From NCBI GenBank assembly GCA_008360975.2, contig CM039179.1:57450666-57514665 (forward strand): a DNA stretch of 64,000 bases, in the 5' to 3' direction. The notes below the pieces were generated by a model. It saw only the letters and a list, made by a program, of their open reading frames with translations, did not search any database and was not told where the DNA came from. This DNA comes from Lichenostomus cassidix (lineage: Eukaryota; Chordata; Aves; Passeriformes; Meliphagidae). A program made the position numbers and the translations under genes. Below, in pieces: positions 1-14,100 of this stretch (positions are counted from its first letter, which is position 1; the number at the start of each line of letters is the position of its first letter).

Positions 1-3000
1 GGGTAGTAGCTTCCTTCACAAAATAAAGTCTAATTTTACAGCAAATTTAAGCAGCAAGTTTTTAAAGTCAAATATAAACCAGTGCAGAGTATTTATACAT
101 ATGTGCATAAGTACATTAAGCATATGTACACATATGTTTATATATATATCTGTATGTTTTTTGGTCTGTTTATATATATACATATACATGCTTTTGTATG
201 TGTTAACATATATGTGATAGCTAAGACATAAACACCAAAATCAACACAGTATTCCACATGCTGTCGTATTTCTGTGAAGTTAAGCTTAGTTTATGCCATT
301 GCCAGAGTGTCTGAAGTTAGTTATTTGTACTGACAGCACATCACTGCATTGTGAAGCTGTTAGAGACAAGCCAGGACTTTTGGCTTCTGGGTTTCATCCA
401 GGTTTTGGAAAGAAAGGTTTGGCCACTTGTTATAAAATTCAGCTGCTGTATTTGCAAATGTGGAGCTGGAATTGTAATAGTTCTATTTTTATGCATAAAA
501 ATATGAGTAAAAGGCTAAATTCTTAGGATTATCAATCAGAGGGATATTCTTTATCAGAGGATTATCAGTGAAGGAGTTTCATATGTTCCTACTTTATCAC
601 CCTAACTATCAAAGTTCTCAGGAATCAAAAAAACATATTGTTCTGTGCTCTGTGCAAGCAGAATAAAAAGTCTGGCACATTTATAATCCAGACAAGGCAG
701 CTAAAAAGAAAAAAAGCAGGGAAAGAGGGAAGCACAAAACCAGCAAGATCAGCTCTACTGTTTTCTTGTGAGAGTTTGGAGCTTTTTTGTCTTGCTTGTT
801 TTGTTCTATGTCTGGTGTTTTTCTTTTCTGTTTGTTATTTTCAATTTCTTAGTGGGGATCATGTTAGTAGGAAGATAATGGGATAAAAAATAATGAAGAC
901 AGAGAGGTTTGAGATTTGGGGTCATGTCCGAACACTCTGGGCTTCAGGGAATGAACCACACAGCCAGTAACTTCAGGGACAGGATATTCTCTATATAATC
1001 TGCAAGAAATAAAATAGAACTGAGATAAACCCCCACAAAAAAAAAATCTGTTGAGAAACAAACTCTGTTCTTTGCCCCTTAAAATCTTTTTACAACAGCT
1101 GTCCTGGTTTAAGTTTTTTCCTGGCTTATCCCTGTAATTCTTTTCTTGAGCATTTCAGGGCTTAAGTAGAGCTGAAGTACAGGGAAGGAGGGATTGCCCC
1201 AGAGATCCAAGTTGTTCCTGGAGCTTCCTTAGTTAGTGAAATAATGTACACCACAGAAAAGAATGGTTTTTTTTCCACAAAAACAATTATTTGTGGGTGT
1301 ATTTCAGCATAATTATGCCTGTAACTGTTTCTGTTACTGTATAATGCATACGAAACTCCTTTGCCTATGCAAATGAGCTGGATGCATCCATTTAATACTG
1401 CAATCTAAATTATACTAAAAATATTGTCCTATGTTGTGGAAAGTTATTATAAACAGAGAAAAACTGTCTTATTGAAATTTAAACTTTAAACTCCACTGCT
1501 TTTGGGAACAAGGGACATCAGACAAGGTTAAGAGTCTGTCTCTGAGAAGTCCTACAGGTGCATTCTCTGCAGCCTTGTCATGGGATCATCAAAATCACAG
1601 TCCTTCTTGCAGCACACCACTGATCTCATCTGACTTGTACACCTGGGTCACAGTTTGTAGAGAGCAGGGCATTCAGAAGGTCACAGTTTGTAGAGAGCAG
1701 GGCATTCAGAAGGTAAGAGGGAAAGGACTTAGGCACATTTTGCAATGGGTTGAAAATATTTGGCAAGTCCATCCAGACCTGTTTGGAGGTGCCCTTGGAT
1801 CATTCAGCTTAGATGTAGCAGGAGTTAACAACCAGGCATTAAGGCAAATGGGTCAGATCATCTAGTGGACTAGGGGTTTTTTTGAAACTACTGTTTCAAG
1901 CTGTTTGCAATATATGAAAGTCATCACTGTCCTGTTTTATGCTCAGTTGATATTTTCATGGTCATCTTCATTGACATCTGTGCTAGAAATACTGTTTTTT
2001 AATACATTGGAAATATTAATATTCCCATCATCTAAATGGAAAGGAATAGAATTGATAAAAAATTTATAGAGGAAAAAAAAAGAAAAATTTAATTGAAAAT
2101 TGCCTCAGTCTTGGAATAATCTAACGTGTGATTCTTAGACATATTTTTTCCTCTGTTTTTTTTCTACCTCCTTCCATCTTTGATAAAGTAACCAATATAG
2201 TGATGCTCCTACTACTTTAAGTTTGTGGGTTTTTCCCTCTGGATATTTTTTTACTGTTTGACTGTAAGGATTTCTGGCACACTGTGTTGCTCGTATCGTA
2301 TGGTTTGCTTTAACTAATAGAGACATTTTGTGTGCTAAACCTCTGCTGCTGCACTTCTGTCTGCTAGTCTAAAACTCAAAGAAACATACCACAGGAGGAG
2401 GAAATATGTTATAATTGTATAACTTTCTGGGTTTTGCTTCTTTTTGTTATATATATTTTGTTGTCCTGAGGGCTGGGGAGGAGGGAAAGGGCACAGAAAT
2501 AGGAATACTGGCATGGTTCCTGATTTGTTTGTATTCAGGTCAGTAGACAGCGGCAGGACTACTTCTGAGTGTTCCTCTCCTACTGTTGTACCCTATCCAG
2601 CCCTGTGACAGGAACATCAAAAAAATTTGGTTCTTATTTCTGTTTTATAATATCTGCCAGAGTGTTGCTCTATTTTCATCCTGAAGCATTGAGAAGCTAG
2701 AAAAAGAACCAGATTATATAAGAAACCTTTTCCAAAACAAAGATTCTGCACTATTTGAAGAATAATTGCCAGCAGCCATTTAGTTACCAATGTATGCAGA
2801 GAAAGGTAACATTCAAATTCCATTAAATATTGCATATCAGACTATGGTGTATCTGGATACACAAGCACACAGAGAACAATCATTTTGTTGTTCTGTGCTT
2901 CATATGGCCTTGGGCTTACTACAAAATATCTGATCCTAGTTCTGTGTCAGAAATGCAAAACTAACTCAGCTGCCTTTCCTTCTATTCCAGAAAAAAATAA

Positions 3001-6000
3001 GCACACAAACTGGAAGAAGTTAAGATCTGCTTGTACAACTGGGAGTTTCTCAGTAAAATATTTTGGCACATACTAAACCTCTGAGAGATACGTGGCACGG
3101 TCTATATATTTTACTTGCCGTTTATTTTTGTTGCTTGTTTTTCTTCATTTGAGAGACACCATTGTAAAAGCAGTGTATCAACAGGTTGTTAAGATTAAAA
3201 GCCCTAGTCTTGGGAACAGTCCATTTTCATAATATCTGACATGTCATGCTGTCTCATACATTACTCAGCTGAAGTAAAGAGACCAGAAACCAGGAAAACC
3301 TAAAAGCATAAAGCAGAAATTATCAGTAAGCAGATGACATACATTGCTTTAATAGAGTCTATGGGGTTACTCTGACAGCCTTTTCCTAAAATGTTATGAG
3401 CCACCTGGAAGTTGGGGGAATTCAGACAAAGGATAATAACAATACTTCGTAGTTTTTAGCACTTTTCAAATAACGGTCTCAAAACACTTCACAAACATTA
3501 ATCAAATGTCATAACAGTTCTGTGAGATAGTAATCTATTATTATTCACAAACAACAAAAGATCCTTTAAAATCAAAAGCAAGCTAATGTTTCAGTGTATT
3601 TGAGTGCAATCCAATTAAGCAGTCTCCTTTGGTGTAGTTTTAGCAGTAACTTTCCCTTATTGTGGTGAATAAGGGATTGGGTCAGCACTGTGCCAGGAAC
3701 CACTACCAGCCCCTACACGTTGTACATTTCCCTGGGGTGTAATCTAATACTTTCTTGTGATGCTTATAAGTCATCCATGACTCTAGATCCTAGGATTTTA
3801 TCCTGCTACCCTCATTTGAAAAACAGAGAATAGTACTTTTGCATTCAATAAAGTATTTGAAAATGTTTCTCAACTTCCCCAGTCAGGAACTGTATCAGAT
3901 ATCCACATGGAGAGACAGGAACAAGGACTAGTTATGTATGCAGAAAGGAAAGATCAGGAAAAAAAAAAAAAGACTGGGACAAGAAGATTTACTAAAAAGA
4001 GTATCTAATGTGATGGTTAAGCAGCTGTCTAGAGAGGGCTAATGACTATGTGGTGTTTTACTGTATGACTATCCATGTTTTATCACATAGCTGGTGAATC
4101 TAAAAATCTTTTTATGAGTAAGTATTCGTTAACCATCCAATGCTGATAATTACTCAGCTCTGGATGATGTATGCACTAGAGCTCCTGTAGTTAATATACG
4201 TTGATTTGATTACATATCAGAGGATGGACTCAAGTGAAAAATTAATCATAACGGTAAAGGTTGTATGAAATGCCTGACTGCTTAATTTGTACTTAATGTG
4301 AGGTTTAGGTTGTTTTTATTATTATATCTTGCTTCATCTTATAACTGAGTTACTGGGTTAAAACATTCATAAATATGTCTGGGAATGTTAGTTTATTACT
4401 AGAAGCAGTTTCAAGAAAGCTTAGTAGTCATATCATGTAAACATCTATCTTATAATTAAAACTCAATTAATATGTTTGCAACAAACATTTGCTGCTTAGG
4501 ATGTCTACAAAAATTGCTTAATGGAATCTAAATTTAATCCCTATTAGGAGCACTTTAAATTTGATCACAAATCTTTATCTCCACTTCACATTTTAAACAT
4601 AAAAAGGGGCTCAAGAAGCCACATCATTTTAATCACTAAAGATCTATATCTTGTCTAGATCAATCTTTAATAAATTATGTTATTCAGGCAGTCTGAACAC
4701 AAGGGCAAAAAGAGTTTTCGCAGAAAAAAATTAACCAAACAAATCCACATACCCAAAAAATGTGTAATTGCTGCGCTTTTAAAATGAAGTCTTTTGGTTC
4801 CCTCACTTGTATGGGGAAGCATCAAATTCAGCTAGATAGAAAGATTTCTTCATCCACTGAAAGCATCAGAAAATCCAGGCAGTCCTGCCTGTGAAGCCAG
4901 GATTTAACTGAGTAAAAGCAGCAGGATTTGGCCCAGGACTAATATGTCGTGCTGTCAGTCTGAACTGTGTCCCTGGTGGACTTATACATTTAGGAGTTGA
5001 TGGTGATGGTGACATTACTGAAAGGCAAAAGAAAGTATAAAACATCTGCTGGCTAAGAGAGCAAAACAAAACTGATATGTGCCCCAGATGGGTTGTAAAG
5101 AGAAATGGGGTTAACATCCATAGCAAATGCAAGAGGAAATAATTCTCTCAAAAACTAAACAAGGTGAAAGCCTGATTCCAGCACTCTACATTAACATTAG
5201 GGACAAGAAAACAGCAGAAAACAGGTTTTGGTGTCAAGACAGAGGGGAAAAGGAGGGTAGGAAATAAAACTACACAACCTCCAAACAAATCCCCAAATTG
5301 GAGAATGGTAGCAGACTTAAATGTCCAGAGCTGTTTTCAAGAGCTATATTCCTTCCAGACAGAAGGGGAGGCTGGATTCCATCACCTTCCCCCTTGCCCA
5401 CTCCTCACGCTGACACCGTTTGTATGGGCAGTAACCAAGTAATACTAGGTGCAGAGAGTAGCTCACCTGTTCTGCATAAGTCTGTACATGCATTGAAACA
5501 GTACCTCCATGTCTACATATGTTGTGTGAAGGATCTTGCAGGATCTGGCAGTCAGGACTGTCCAAACTTCTCCAGGCAAACTGAGCACACTCAGCATGTT
5601 CCTATGTCATGCTGTCAGAGAGTAAATCCAAGACTGAAGCTACCAAAAACTTTATTAAACTTGCTACACAGATGCATATTGTGTTGAATAGCTGTACCTG
5701 AGGGTAGTCACTTGGCTGAGTTTTTTTAAGGAAAATCTACAACATGACATTTGATTTGGTAATCAGGTGAGAGCACCTGAGCTATAGGCAGTGCCTGGAT
5801 ATCACAATTCTGGTTAATGGCCTTTTGGTACTCTTTCAAATGAAACCATGTTAAATGTCATGTCATGGGCCACTGACATGTCTTAACAAGTAGATGATGA
5901 AGGATGCTCCTGAACCATTGCCTTATTTTCCTACAGTCTCACTGGTCTGTGTGTATGACTCTCCTCTTTCTGTCTCCAGGCTCCCAAAACTGAAGAAACA

Positions 6001-6134
6001 CTGTTATAATTGTAAAGATGAAAGAACAGTAGATCTGAAACTACTAATGCAAGTCCTGCCCTTAGTTTAAAACTTATGTTTTCTCAGGTGTCTGAGAGGG
6101 GCTAGAAGCATCTGGCAAATAGAAAAAAAACAAA
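1..6134. other. AT-rich non-coding DNA, no gene recognised
   Basis: No coding region, RNA gene or full mobile element is recognisable here. The first 220 bases contain TATATA/CATATG-rich sequence. The open frames present are short, lack family motifs and have no coding-like context. The only clear structure is the tandem duplication at 1648-1713, listed separately. A short A-run lies near 3960. I see no promoter or splice architecture that would support an exon. Confidence 0.6.
1648..1713. repeat. Perfect 33-bp tandem duplication
   Basis: Two adjacent identical 33-base units, 1648-1680 and 1681-1713, each beginning TCACAGTTTG and ending TTCAGAAGG. No mismatch is visible between the copies, so the duplication is recent or is being homogenised. 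Because 33 is divisible by three, the plus-strand frame across it stays open and repeats an 11-residue unit, but nothing else suggests this is coding. Confidence 0.95.
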
Positions 6135-6560
6135 TGTTGTGGTTTAGAGCTCCTGGTAAAATTGTGACGCCTCCCCCTTCACCTCCCCCTCCAACTGAAA
6201 GCACAAAAAGCAAAGATCATGGCTTTAGATAAGAACAATTTACTGGAAACAGCATGAGACAAGAAAACAAACAGTAACAGCAACAATATTAATAACAAAG
6301 GTTAAAAGATAAAGAAAAGATTCATGCAGGGAGTCCATGACAATATCAAACGTTTTGCCTGCCACACCTTCTTGGCCCCAGAATGAATGTCCTTCGTCTT
6401 GAAAACCAGTGAGAGCATCCCTTTCCCCCACCTCTGACAATGACATGAGATAGTATTGAATAAACTACAGATCTTGGCCATGCCCACACACATCCAAACT
6501 CCACCCCCTCATACCTACTGAAAAAAATGTAACCCTGACCTTGGCTGAAACCAGGAGGAA
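6135..6560 (+). mobile_element. Probable solo LTR of an avian endogenous retrovirus
   Basis: The block starts TGTTGTGGTTTAG and ends near TGACCTTGGCTGAAACCAGGA, end sequences that resemble those of several avian retroviral LTR families. It is richer in C and G than its flanks. No primer binding site or internal coding sequence follows, so it would be a solo LTR. I could not find a clean target-site duplication, and the exact 3' end is uncertain by a few bases. Family assignment comes from remembered end sequences and is inference. Confidence 0.5.
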
Positions 6561-7852
6561 AACATGTCGGTCTTTACTCACATTACTGAGTGGCTTCAAG
6601 TGTAAAATGAGACTTCTGTCATGTTAAAGTATTTGAAAATTTGTGTCCTGACATGAATTGTGTATTTTTCAATGTTTAGGCTAGTTATTTGCCTTATTAG
6701 TATAATGCTGGAAAATATGTATATTACAGAAAATATGTATAAGAGCTATCCTTCATTTCTAGCAAAAATTCTAACAAAAAAGCTAAAAGAAGGATTTATC
6801 TGTCTTTAGATCAGGTATGCAATCTAAACCAGTTGTGTAGCTCCTTTTGTATTTGCTGAAGAGAGATAAGCACTGCCAGAGAGCGATATATCTCACCTGT
6901 CTTCAGACACCTATCTTAGGATACAGGAATTGCTCTCCAGAGGTTGTCTGCATGTCTCCTTCTTACAGAGGAAAATTTCATGTCTTATTTAAAAAAAAAA
7001 ATACCTACCATCTGAATGTCAGAAAGCCAAGGTGAATTTCTTCCTATGTGTTCCTATGTGTTAGTGAAGGTCTGTTCACCTCAGTGAAAGGACCTATCCA
7101 GAATCCTCATCCAAGTTATTTTTATTCCTTAATGCAATCAATAAGCATGTCCAAAATGCAGTGTGGGATTTTCCAATCTGTTCAGTGCTCAAGCATGAAA
7201 AAGTAAGTACCAAGCCAGTGAAACCTTCAAAACTTCTTCCTTCCTCCACACAAGCTGTTCAATTCATCATTTCTTTATTGAAGCTTGCTTTTTCCTAGAT
7301 GCTACTGAACAGATTACAGAGTACCCTATGGAGAATTAAGTTCTCATAATGGTATCCTCTGCTTGGGAGTGAATTTCTCTCTGCCTTTTTTACTGTACCA
7401 CATTTATCTGCAGTTACAGTCTCTTATCTGCTGTTCTTTGTCACTCACTGTGGTACAAATATTTGGGCAGTAGACAATAAGACCAATTTATATGAATGAT
7501 CTTCCTGGTTACTACATCCATTAATTACACAAGTTGCATAAACAAGTTGCTACAGAGCTCTGTGGTCTGCTACTTTCATATTTATACACTTGTTACAGTC
7601 CTTTGCCTCCCTTACTCTCTTAATGGAACAGCATAAAGGTGCTGTGGGTACAAACAGCAGCTGTAAGGAGGAAGAGGAGGCAGTGTCAGCAGCATTAGGT
7701 GCTTTATTTTTCCGCATATTCTTGCGCCTGGCCCTGAATGCATCATGTTGTTGATGAGTAATCACAAATGGCTGTGAAAATTGTTGACAGTCAGCACTGA
7801 AGGGAGACAGCACAGAAGCTGCAGAGCTGAATAAGTGACCTTGTCTGGACAC
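6561..7852. other. Non-coding spacer, nothing recognised
   Basis: No gene or mobile element can be supported. A minus-strand open frame of 100 codons (7550-7852) runs into the TG microsatellite and shows no recognisable motif, so I treat it as chance. A 10-base direct repeat (TTCCTATGTG) occurs twice in tandem near 7040. Confidence 0.55.
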
Positions 7853-8056
7853 TGTGTGTGTGTGTCTGTGTGTTTGTGTGTGTGTCTGTGTGTGTGTGTG
7901 TGTCTGTGTGTGTCTGTGTGTGTCTGTGTGTGTGTCTGTGTGTGTGTCTGTGTGTGTGTCTGTGTGTGTGTGTGTGTGTGTGTCTGTGTGTCTGTGTGTG
8001 TGTGTCTGTGTGTGTCTGTGTGTGTCTGTGTGTCTGTGTCTGTGTGTGCGTGTGTG
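7853..8056. repeat. Interrupted (TG)n microsatellite, about 204 bp
   Basis: Nearly pure TG dinucleotide interrupted at irregular spacing by TC steps (TGTCTGTGTG type), with one TT near the start and one CG near the end. All three plus frames and at least one minus frame are open through it, giving artefactual Cys/Val and Thr/His proteins. Long alternating purine-pyrimidine tracts like this can adopt Z-DNA. The TC interruptions cluster into short phrases (TGTCTG repeated), which suggests internal slippage after the first substitutions. Confidence 0.97.
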
Positions 8057-10864
8057 AAGGCTTTGTCCTTACTCCTTTTAGTAGACTTATGGATATCCTC
8101 CTTGCTGAGTTGAAAATCAGAGCAATGAGGTAAAATAGTTCTGCTTTTGAATACCCACGGTCAGAAGACCTTATGTCATAGTTCCTATTAGCTTTAAAAT
8201 TCAGGAAGCTGTGAGATAGAACATTGGAGCAACACACACCACATCCATGAGCAAAGTCAAGACCATCACAGGTGGAGTGATGCACTTCCCTTGAAAGAGA
8301 GAAGTAGCAGTTTATTGATACAGAACTATGATTTGACTAAGTTTGTAAGTAAATGCAACAGTGATTTAAGCAGGTTCAGCTGGAAGGCTGGTCTTCACTG
8401 CTTATTGCATAGAGGACAGGGCTGGACAAAACTGTCAGGGAAGCGTTCCTGTTGAGACATAAGGTTCAGAAAGGACCTCCTTTTGTTCTAAACTCCTTTT
8501 TTAGAGGAGCTTATGTGCAGCTGGATCTGTGTATAGTCCCAAACTTGTTCAATGGTTCATATCTAAGGGACTATATATGCACAATCAATCCTTTATGTCT
8601 GTTAGCTGAGATTTCAAAGTTTCAGTGTGTTTATTCCAATTTATTTACTGAGCCTTGGATGCAAAAAGGATTCTTCTCAACCTTGAGGAGTAACCTTGAA
8701 ACATGTCCCTAATCAAGGGGAGATCCTGGCATTCAGCCCACTGCCAGGCAGGATTGCACAATGGCCCTGGACTGTCCACTATTTATTGAGTAAGATGATT
8801 GACTTATATTTGCAAACCAGTCATATTTTGGGTTGGCTTGCGCTCAACGAGCCCTCAGCTGTTGAGCAAGATTTATGGCCCTTACCTATTGTGTTGCTCT
8901 GTGTCTCCCCAGAGTACAAGTTAAGCCAAACACAGCCACCAAAACCACCACTGGTCACAATTGCTCAAGCAGAAAAGAAGGAGGGGAGAGCACATCACCA
9001 CAGTCTGTGACTAACCAAATAAATGATAACGTTAAATAAATTATATAGAGATATATGTGAACATACAGACTTATACTGGTATGAACTCATGAATGTTAGC
9101 CAGGAAATTTTAACCTCCCTTGGATTATTAAATGGTTTTATCTTCATAATTTTCTTCTTTTATGTTTGATTTTCCCCTTAACACTTCATCAGCTTTCTGA
9201 CTGAAGCAGTTAATTTACACATTTTAAAAGATATTTGATGTGTATTTGCCTGGTATCCTTACATATGCCTCTTCTCAATGGGATCCCAAATTTTTGTAAT
9301 AAGTATGCCATGGAGACTGTTATATTTTATATATGTAATGTTTGGGTATTTTTCCCCAAGTAGAGAAATGAAAATGCAGTAGGTCTTGTAGGTGATCATT
9401 GCAAATAGACACCTCTGTATTTAATTTTATTTATATAATAAATGTAATAACAAATATACATGTACCATTCAATACTATTGGATCCTTTTCACTTTTAGGA
9501 GAAAATAGGACAGTATACGTCTAAAAATACAATCATTTTAACACAATCTTCCAACAGTATTTTGTGGCCAAGGGGGTATCTCCCTTATTATTGGGTCTGT
9601 AATGAAATTATGTGCATGCTTACAAAAGACATTGGAAGGATGTCATATCATACTAGCTGTAGGTGTCTATCCTTTCACTTCTGTTTCAATACAAATACAT
9701 GTCATCTTAAGTAGGATGAAATACTGTACACACCCCCCTAAAAACAAGCCAAATCATTCATTTCAAGAATTAAAACTAGTTCTGAAAAGAACAAGATAGT
9801 TACATGAAAAGCAAAAGATGCTTAATTTCCCATGGCTCTATTTCCCTTTGTGACACACCATAATGTGCACTCCTCACCTCTTTCATTGCTTTTGCCTTTT
9901 TTTTTTTACCAAGCATCAGATTCTGTAACTCAAGATGAATTACAGTTATGAATAAACAGTGTGCATGAACCTCTGACCTCTGCTTCCTGTGATGCTAAAA
10001 GGACAAGCTTCTCCATACTGTTGGTAGTGCAAACTATTTACAAAGCCTGTCTGTAGCCTGTACACTCTATTATACAGGGCTATTATAAAACTTTACACCT
10101 TTGAGAGCTCTGTCATCTTGTCAAAATTGAATTTGCACAGAGGGCTTAGAAGGACTAATATGCTTCTTTTGGTATTGTTTTTGGCTTTTTTAATAGTATG
10201 ATATCCAAATATGTACTTTTAATGCCTCCACATCCAGATTTTTCAACATCTGTGTGACTAAATTATATGCATTTATTTTATTGGTGTCTAACCAATTAAA
10301 TACTTCTCAGTCATTCTCTGATTTCAGTTGAAGGATGACTTAATATACACTTAAACAAAGATCTTTTCCAGTTCCTTATAAATATGGCTTCTCAGATACT
10401 GTGTTTTGCCATCAAAACTACTTGTGCATGATTCAGACATTTCACTATATTTTAGATCACAAGTAGAAATTCTCTTTACAGTTACCTTACAATACTAGAT
10501 TTTTGAAAAGAAGAAATGTTAAAAGTTCTCTAGCAGTGAAATAAGAAGTGGAAAAGTATGAAGAAATACATTTTTTAAAAAAATAAACATATTCTTGGCT
10601 TGACCTTAAAATTACATGAGTACTACATGTGAGGACAAAAGAAGATGAAATTTAATAATGGATAGGACAATTAATAAGCATTTCTGCAAAAGTTTAGACC
10701 TTCTCTGTTATTAAGAATAGTGTTATTAAGAATTATTAAGAAAGATGATATGTGTTAATTGGCTGCAAGATTATTATATTTCTCTAAAATAATGTCACTA
10801 TGAAAAAGAAAGTACAATCAGAAGATGTGCTTCTAACAAAGAATAAGAAATGTGGATATTGTTA
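8057..10864. other. Non-coding spacer, nothing recognised
   Basis: No supported gene. Two plus-strand frames overlap near 8452-9010 but have no recognisable domains. 8690-9010 is somewhat richer in G and C than its surroundings and may be an eroded repeat, but I cannot assign it. Confidence 0.5.
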
Positions 10865-11170
10865 TTCAGCACGCTGATATGACCTTATCTGAAATTCTGG
10901 ACACTGTGCTCTTCATCCGTATGCAAGATGACCAAACTAAGTCGGTGTAGAAAATAAGAATTAAAGTTACAGAGAAACAGATATTTAATCATAGCCAAGA
11001 AAATGTGTCAAGAAATATGAAGACTGACATAATTCCTTACAGAAATGAAAATGAAGTAAAGTGTCATAAAGCCACAAGAAGGAGATAAATAAAGCACTAT
11101 TGCTAAAAGAAACAAATGGGTATAAATTAGATCTGAATAAATTCAGTCTGAAATAGAAGGTTCATGAAAA
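10865..11170 (+). mobile_element. Old CR1-like LINE fragment (3' part), plus strand
   Basis: The order of short matches follows the 3' part of ancient amniote CR1 elements: a segment around 10875-10915 (GACCTTATCTGAAATTCTGG), then at about 11115-11160 an ACAAATGGGTATAAATTAG segment followed by AATTCAGTCTGAAATAGAAGG. The sequence between is heavily diverged and no reading frame survives. The assignment rests on remembered CR1 consensus text, so it is tentative. Confidence 0.45.
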
Positions 11171-14100
11171 AGAAAAAAGCAGAGGGAGTGAGAAGGAGTC
11201 ATCCTAGCAAGCATTAACAAGACTATTGATACTTATATTAACAAGTCATTTGCTAGGCAACTAGAGTGTATGTTCTAACATTCCTCTGCAATTGTGTTCT
11301 CCAGCTATATTTTGTGACTATGACATCGCTGTTTACATTTTTTCTCAATGTGAACTGTCAAAAAACACTTGGAAGAAAACTTAGATTCTTGTCATATTCT
11401 GTTTAAGAAGTAGTTGAAAACACAGTTCAGGTTTTTTTCATATTGTTTATGTTGTAAAAGGACTCAGCTCCAGAGGTACTAGAATGCTGAATGCTAGAAT
11501 ACCATGCCATACATAATTAACACCAGACTTAAGCATATCTGACAACGGAGCATAGAAATTATACTGAAAACTATATCTAGAAAAGTGCTTATGATTTTAC
11601 TTGCTTACTTTATTTTTTTCTTATTTTGTTCAAGAAAGAACACCTGGTGTACAGGGGTAATGCCTTCCTATGAATTTAATTTAAATTATTTTAAATTTGT
11701 TAAGCATGGGAAAATAAACAAAAACCAAAAAGTAAACCACCTCCTGTAACTCTCCCCTGCAAAAGTTAATGTTTTGTGGAAAAGTATTTTGCAACAGCAT
11801 TATACTGAAACAATTATTACAGAAAGATAAGCTGGATAACAGAAAAAAAGAGAAACATCAAATTCTCTGCTGGTGTGTCTGTGCTTGCCTTTTTCTTGGT
11901 CAGCAGAAATATGGCCCCCAGAACAAGCTAAAATTTTTAAGCTTCAGAAGCACCTTCACTTCTGTGAAAGCCTGAAAAAAGGAGAGTATTCATAAGAACA
12001 TTGATGATAAAAACTTTACTAAAGGGCAACTTGGGCCCCAGTTCTTCATGAAGGTTCACCTGGGTCTGTCACATTTGCATCCTTAGATTCTACCAAAATC
12101 AAAGGTGTATCAATCTCCTTTTAAAGCAGCTGCTTTACTTATTAATTCTTCTCTGTGAGAGGCATCGGTCAAGAGTGAGACTAACATTAATTCAATCAGT
12201 GGCTGCCTTATACTTCCCATCCCTTTTTAGAAATAAGAAAAATAATAAACTGTGCTTACCATTAAGCAATGTTTGTTCAACTGATTTTAAAATACAGACC
12301 AACAATTTACAATAAATAATGCATAACTTCTTGCCAGATATTCATCCAGTCCAGTAGGTATCAAATCTACTGGAAGATTCAAATGTTTGGCAGTTAGGGA
12401 AGTAAGACCACTGTGGAGGCAATTAAGGAATATTCACTTCTACTTTATTAGTAGTGGAACTATTCTAGGATTTCTCAGAATGTAAAGATGGAGGGATGAA
12501 GAAACACTACTTCACAGTTAGAATCGTTAGTGGAATTGTAGCAACTACTGTTGCTTTGAATATTTCAATAATCAAAATATTAGCTTCTCAGTATCTGTCA
12601 TGTAGACATTCTCTAAAATAAAATAAAAATAACCACTATTAGAGCAACCATGAAATAGCTATTTTATGTCAGCTGTTTCATGCTGTTTCTACATTGCTAA
12701 AAATTCTATAGGGTATTACATAGTGGGATACAGGACAAGACAGGAAGATTGTGAAAGAGATTTAAAACTTGTCTGACAAGTAAACACAGGTCTGCTTACA
12801 CATTGTCACATAATTTGCAGCTGATGTACTTAGAGACTGATTTTGTTGTCATTTATAGTTATTGCCATTATATCACGATAACTTAGCAGAAATCATTGGC
12901 ATTTTATCTCTTCTATATAGGAATAAATTCACTTAGAGTCTGGCCCTACATTTTGAGAATGACAATAACAAATGCAATTAGGTTACACAGTTATATATTT
13001 CAGCTTTTTTCTTCCTGTTTGCTAAGAAGTCTATCGGCTGTCTCATTCAACATGGAAGTCAATTCTTGACTAATTTTCTACAACAAATTAATTTTAAAAA
13101 GTAAATCCAGAGAATAGGTATTTTCTCACCTAGAAAGCTGAGACCAACAGCGTTTTATCTTTCTAGATTCTGAAGTTAATAAAAATTACATAGCAAAGAA
13201 CCTTGCTCAGAGGTTTTCCTGACAAGTTCTAACATGACATTTGGAGAGGTTTCACAGTGTGTGTAAAGGACAATATACCAAATTTAAACACCCAGAGCAT
13301 AATATCCAGGTGCACAGATGTAAATCTCTACAGAAAGATGACAAGTATGTTGCTTTTACCTTTCCCCTGTTCTTGAGGAAGGCTGAAGGTTGGACTAGTC
13401 CCTCAAACACTCTAGAGCTCATGTCTCAGACCTGTGCTAAATGGGTCCAAAAGATGGCAATATTTATGTATAAGCAGTGGATTTAGAGACATTATTCTAG
13501 TTAATCATCATATCCTATTAGACATGTCAGGGTACCTGGAATGAGTTCCCCTTTGTGGGCTGTTTTCCTCAACAGCAGGTAACTTTAGTCTAGGCCTTAC
13601 ATTTTGGAGATGAAAGAAACAAAACTGGCCTATAATGGCTGCTTAATGTTCCTTAATATCAGCATATGATGCCAACACAGTACTGCCCACCCTCAGCCCA
13701 GAAAGATCCCCCTCACCTTGACCACAGAGAGCACCTTCTGCATTTGTAGAATAAGGAGGGTGTGGCATAAATTATATTTAATGTTACTTTAAGGCACTCT
13801 ACTGAATCCTGAAGACACACTCTGCCTGTCTTGTGGGTGATTATCATGGGGTAGTACTGGATGGTGTGTTAGGAGCAGACAGGAGATCATTGTATCAAAA
13901 TCCCAGGGCACCTCTTTTTGAAATTTCAGTCAGTGCTGCACTGAGCCCAAGATAATGTGCTCTAATTTAGCCCAATGATATTGGGAATTGCTTACCTGCT
14001 AGATTTTCGGTCCTGCTGTTTTCCTGAGCTCTGGCCAAGCAAATTCAATTTACTGGTCAGACATCTCTGTTCCATATACTATTCAGTACTAACTTCTGTT

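Noticed and set aside
7791..8285. 164-codon minus-strand frame with Thr/His repeats, and plus-strand Cys/Val frames
   Set aside because: These are translations of the TG microsatellite and vanish outside it.
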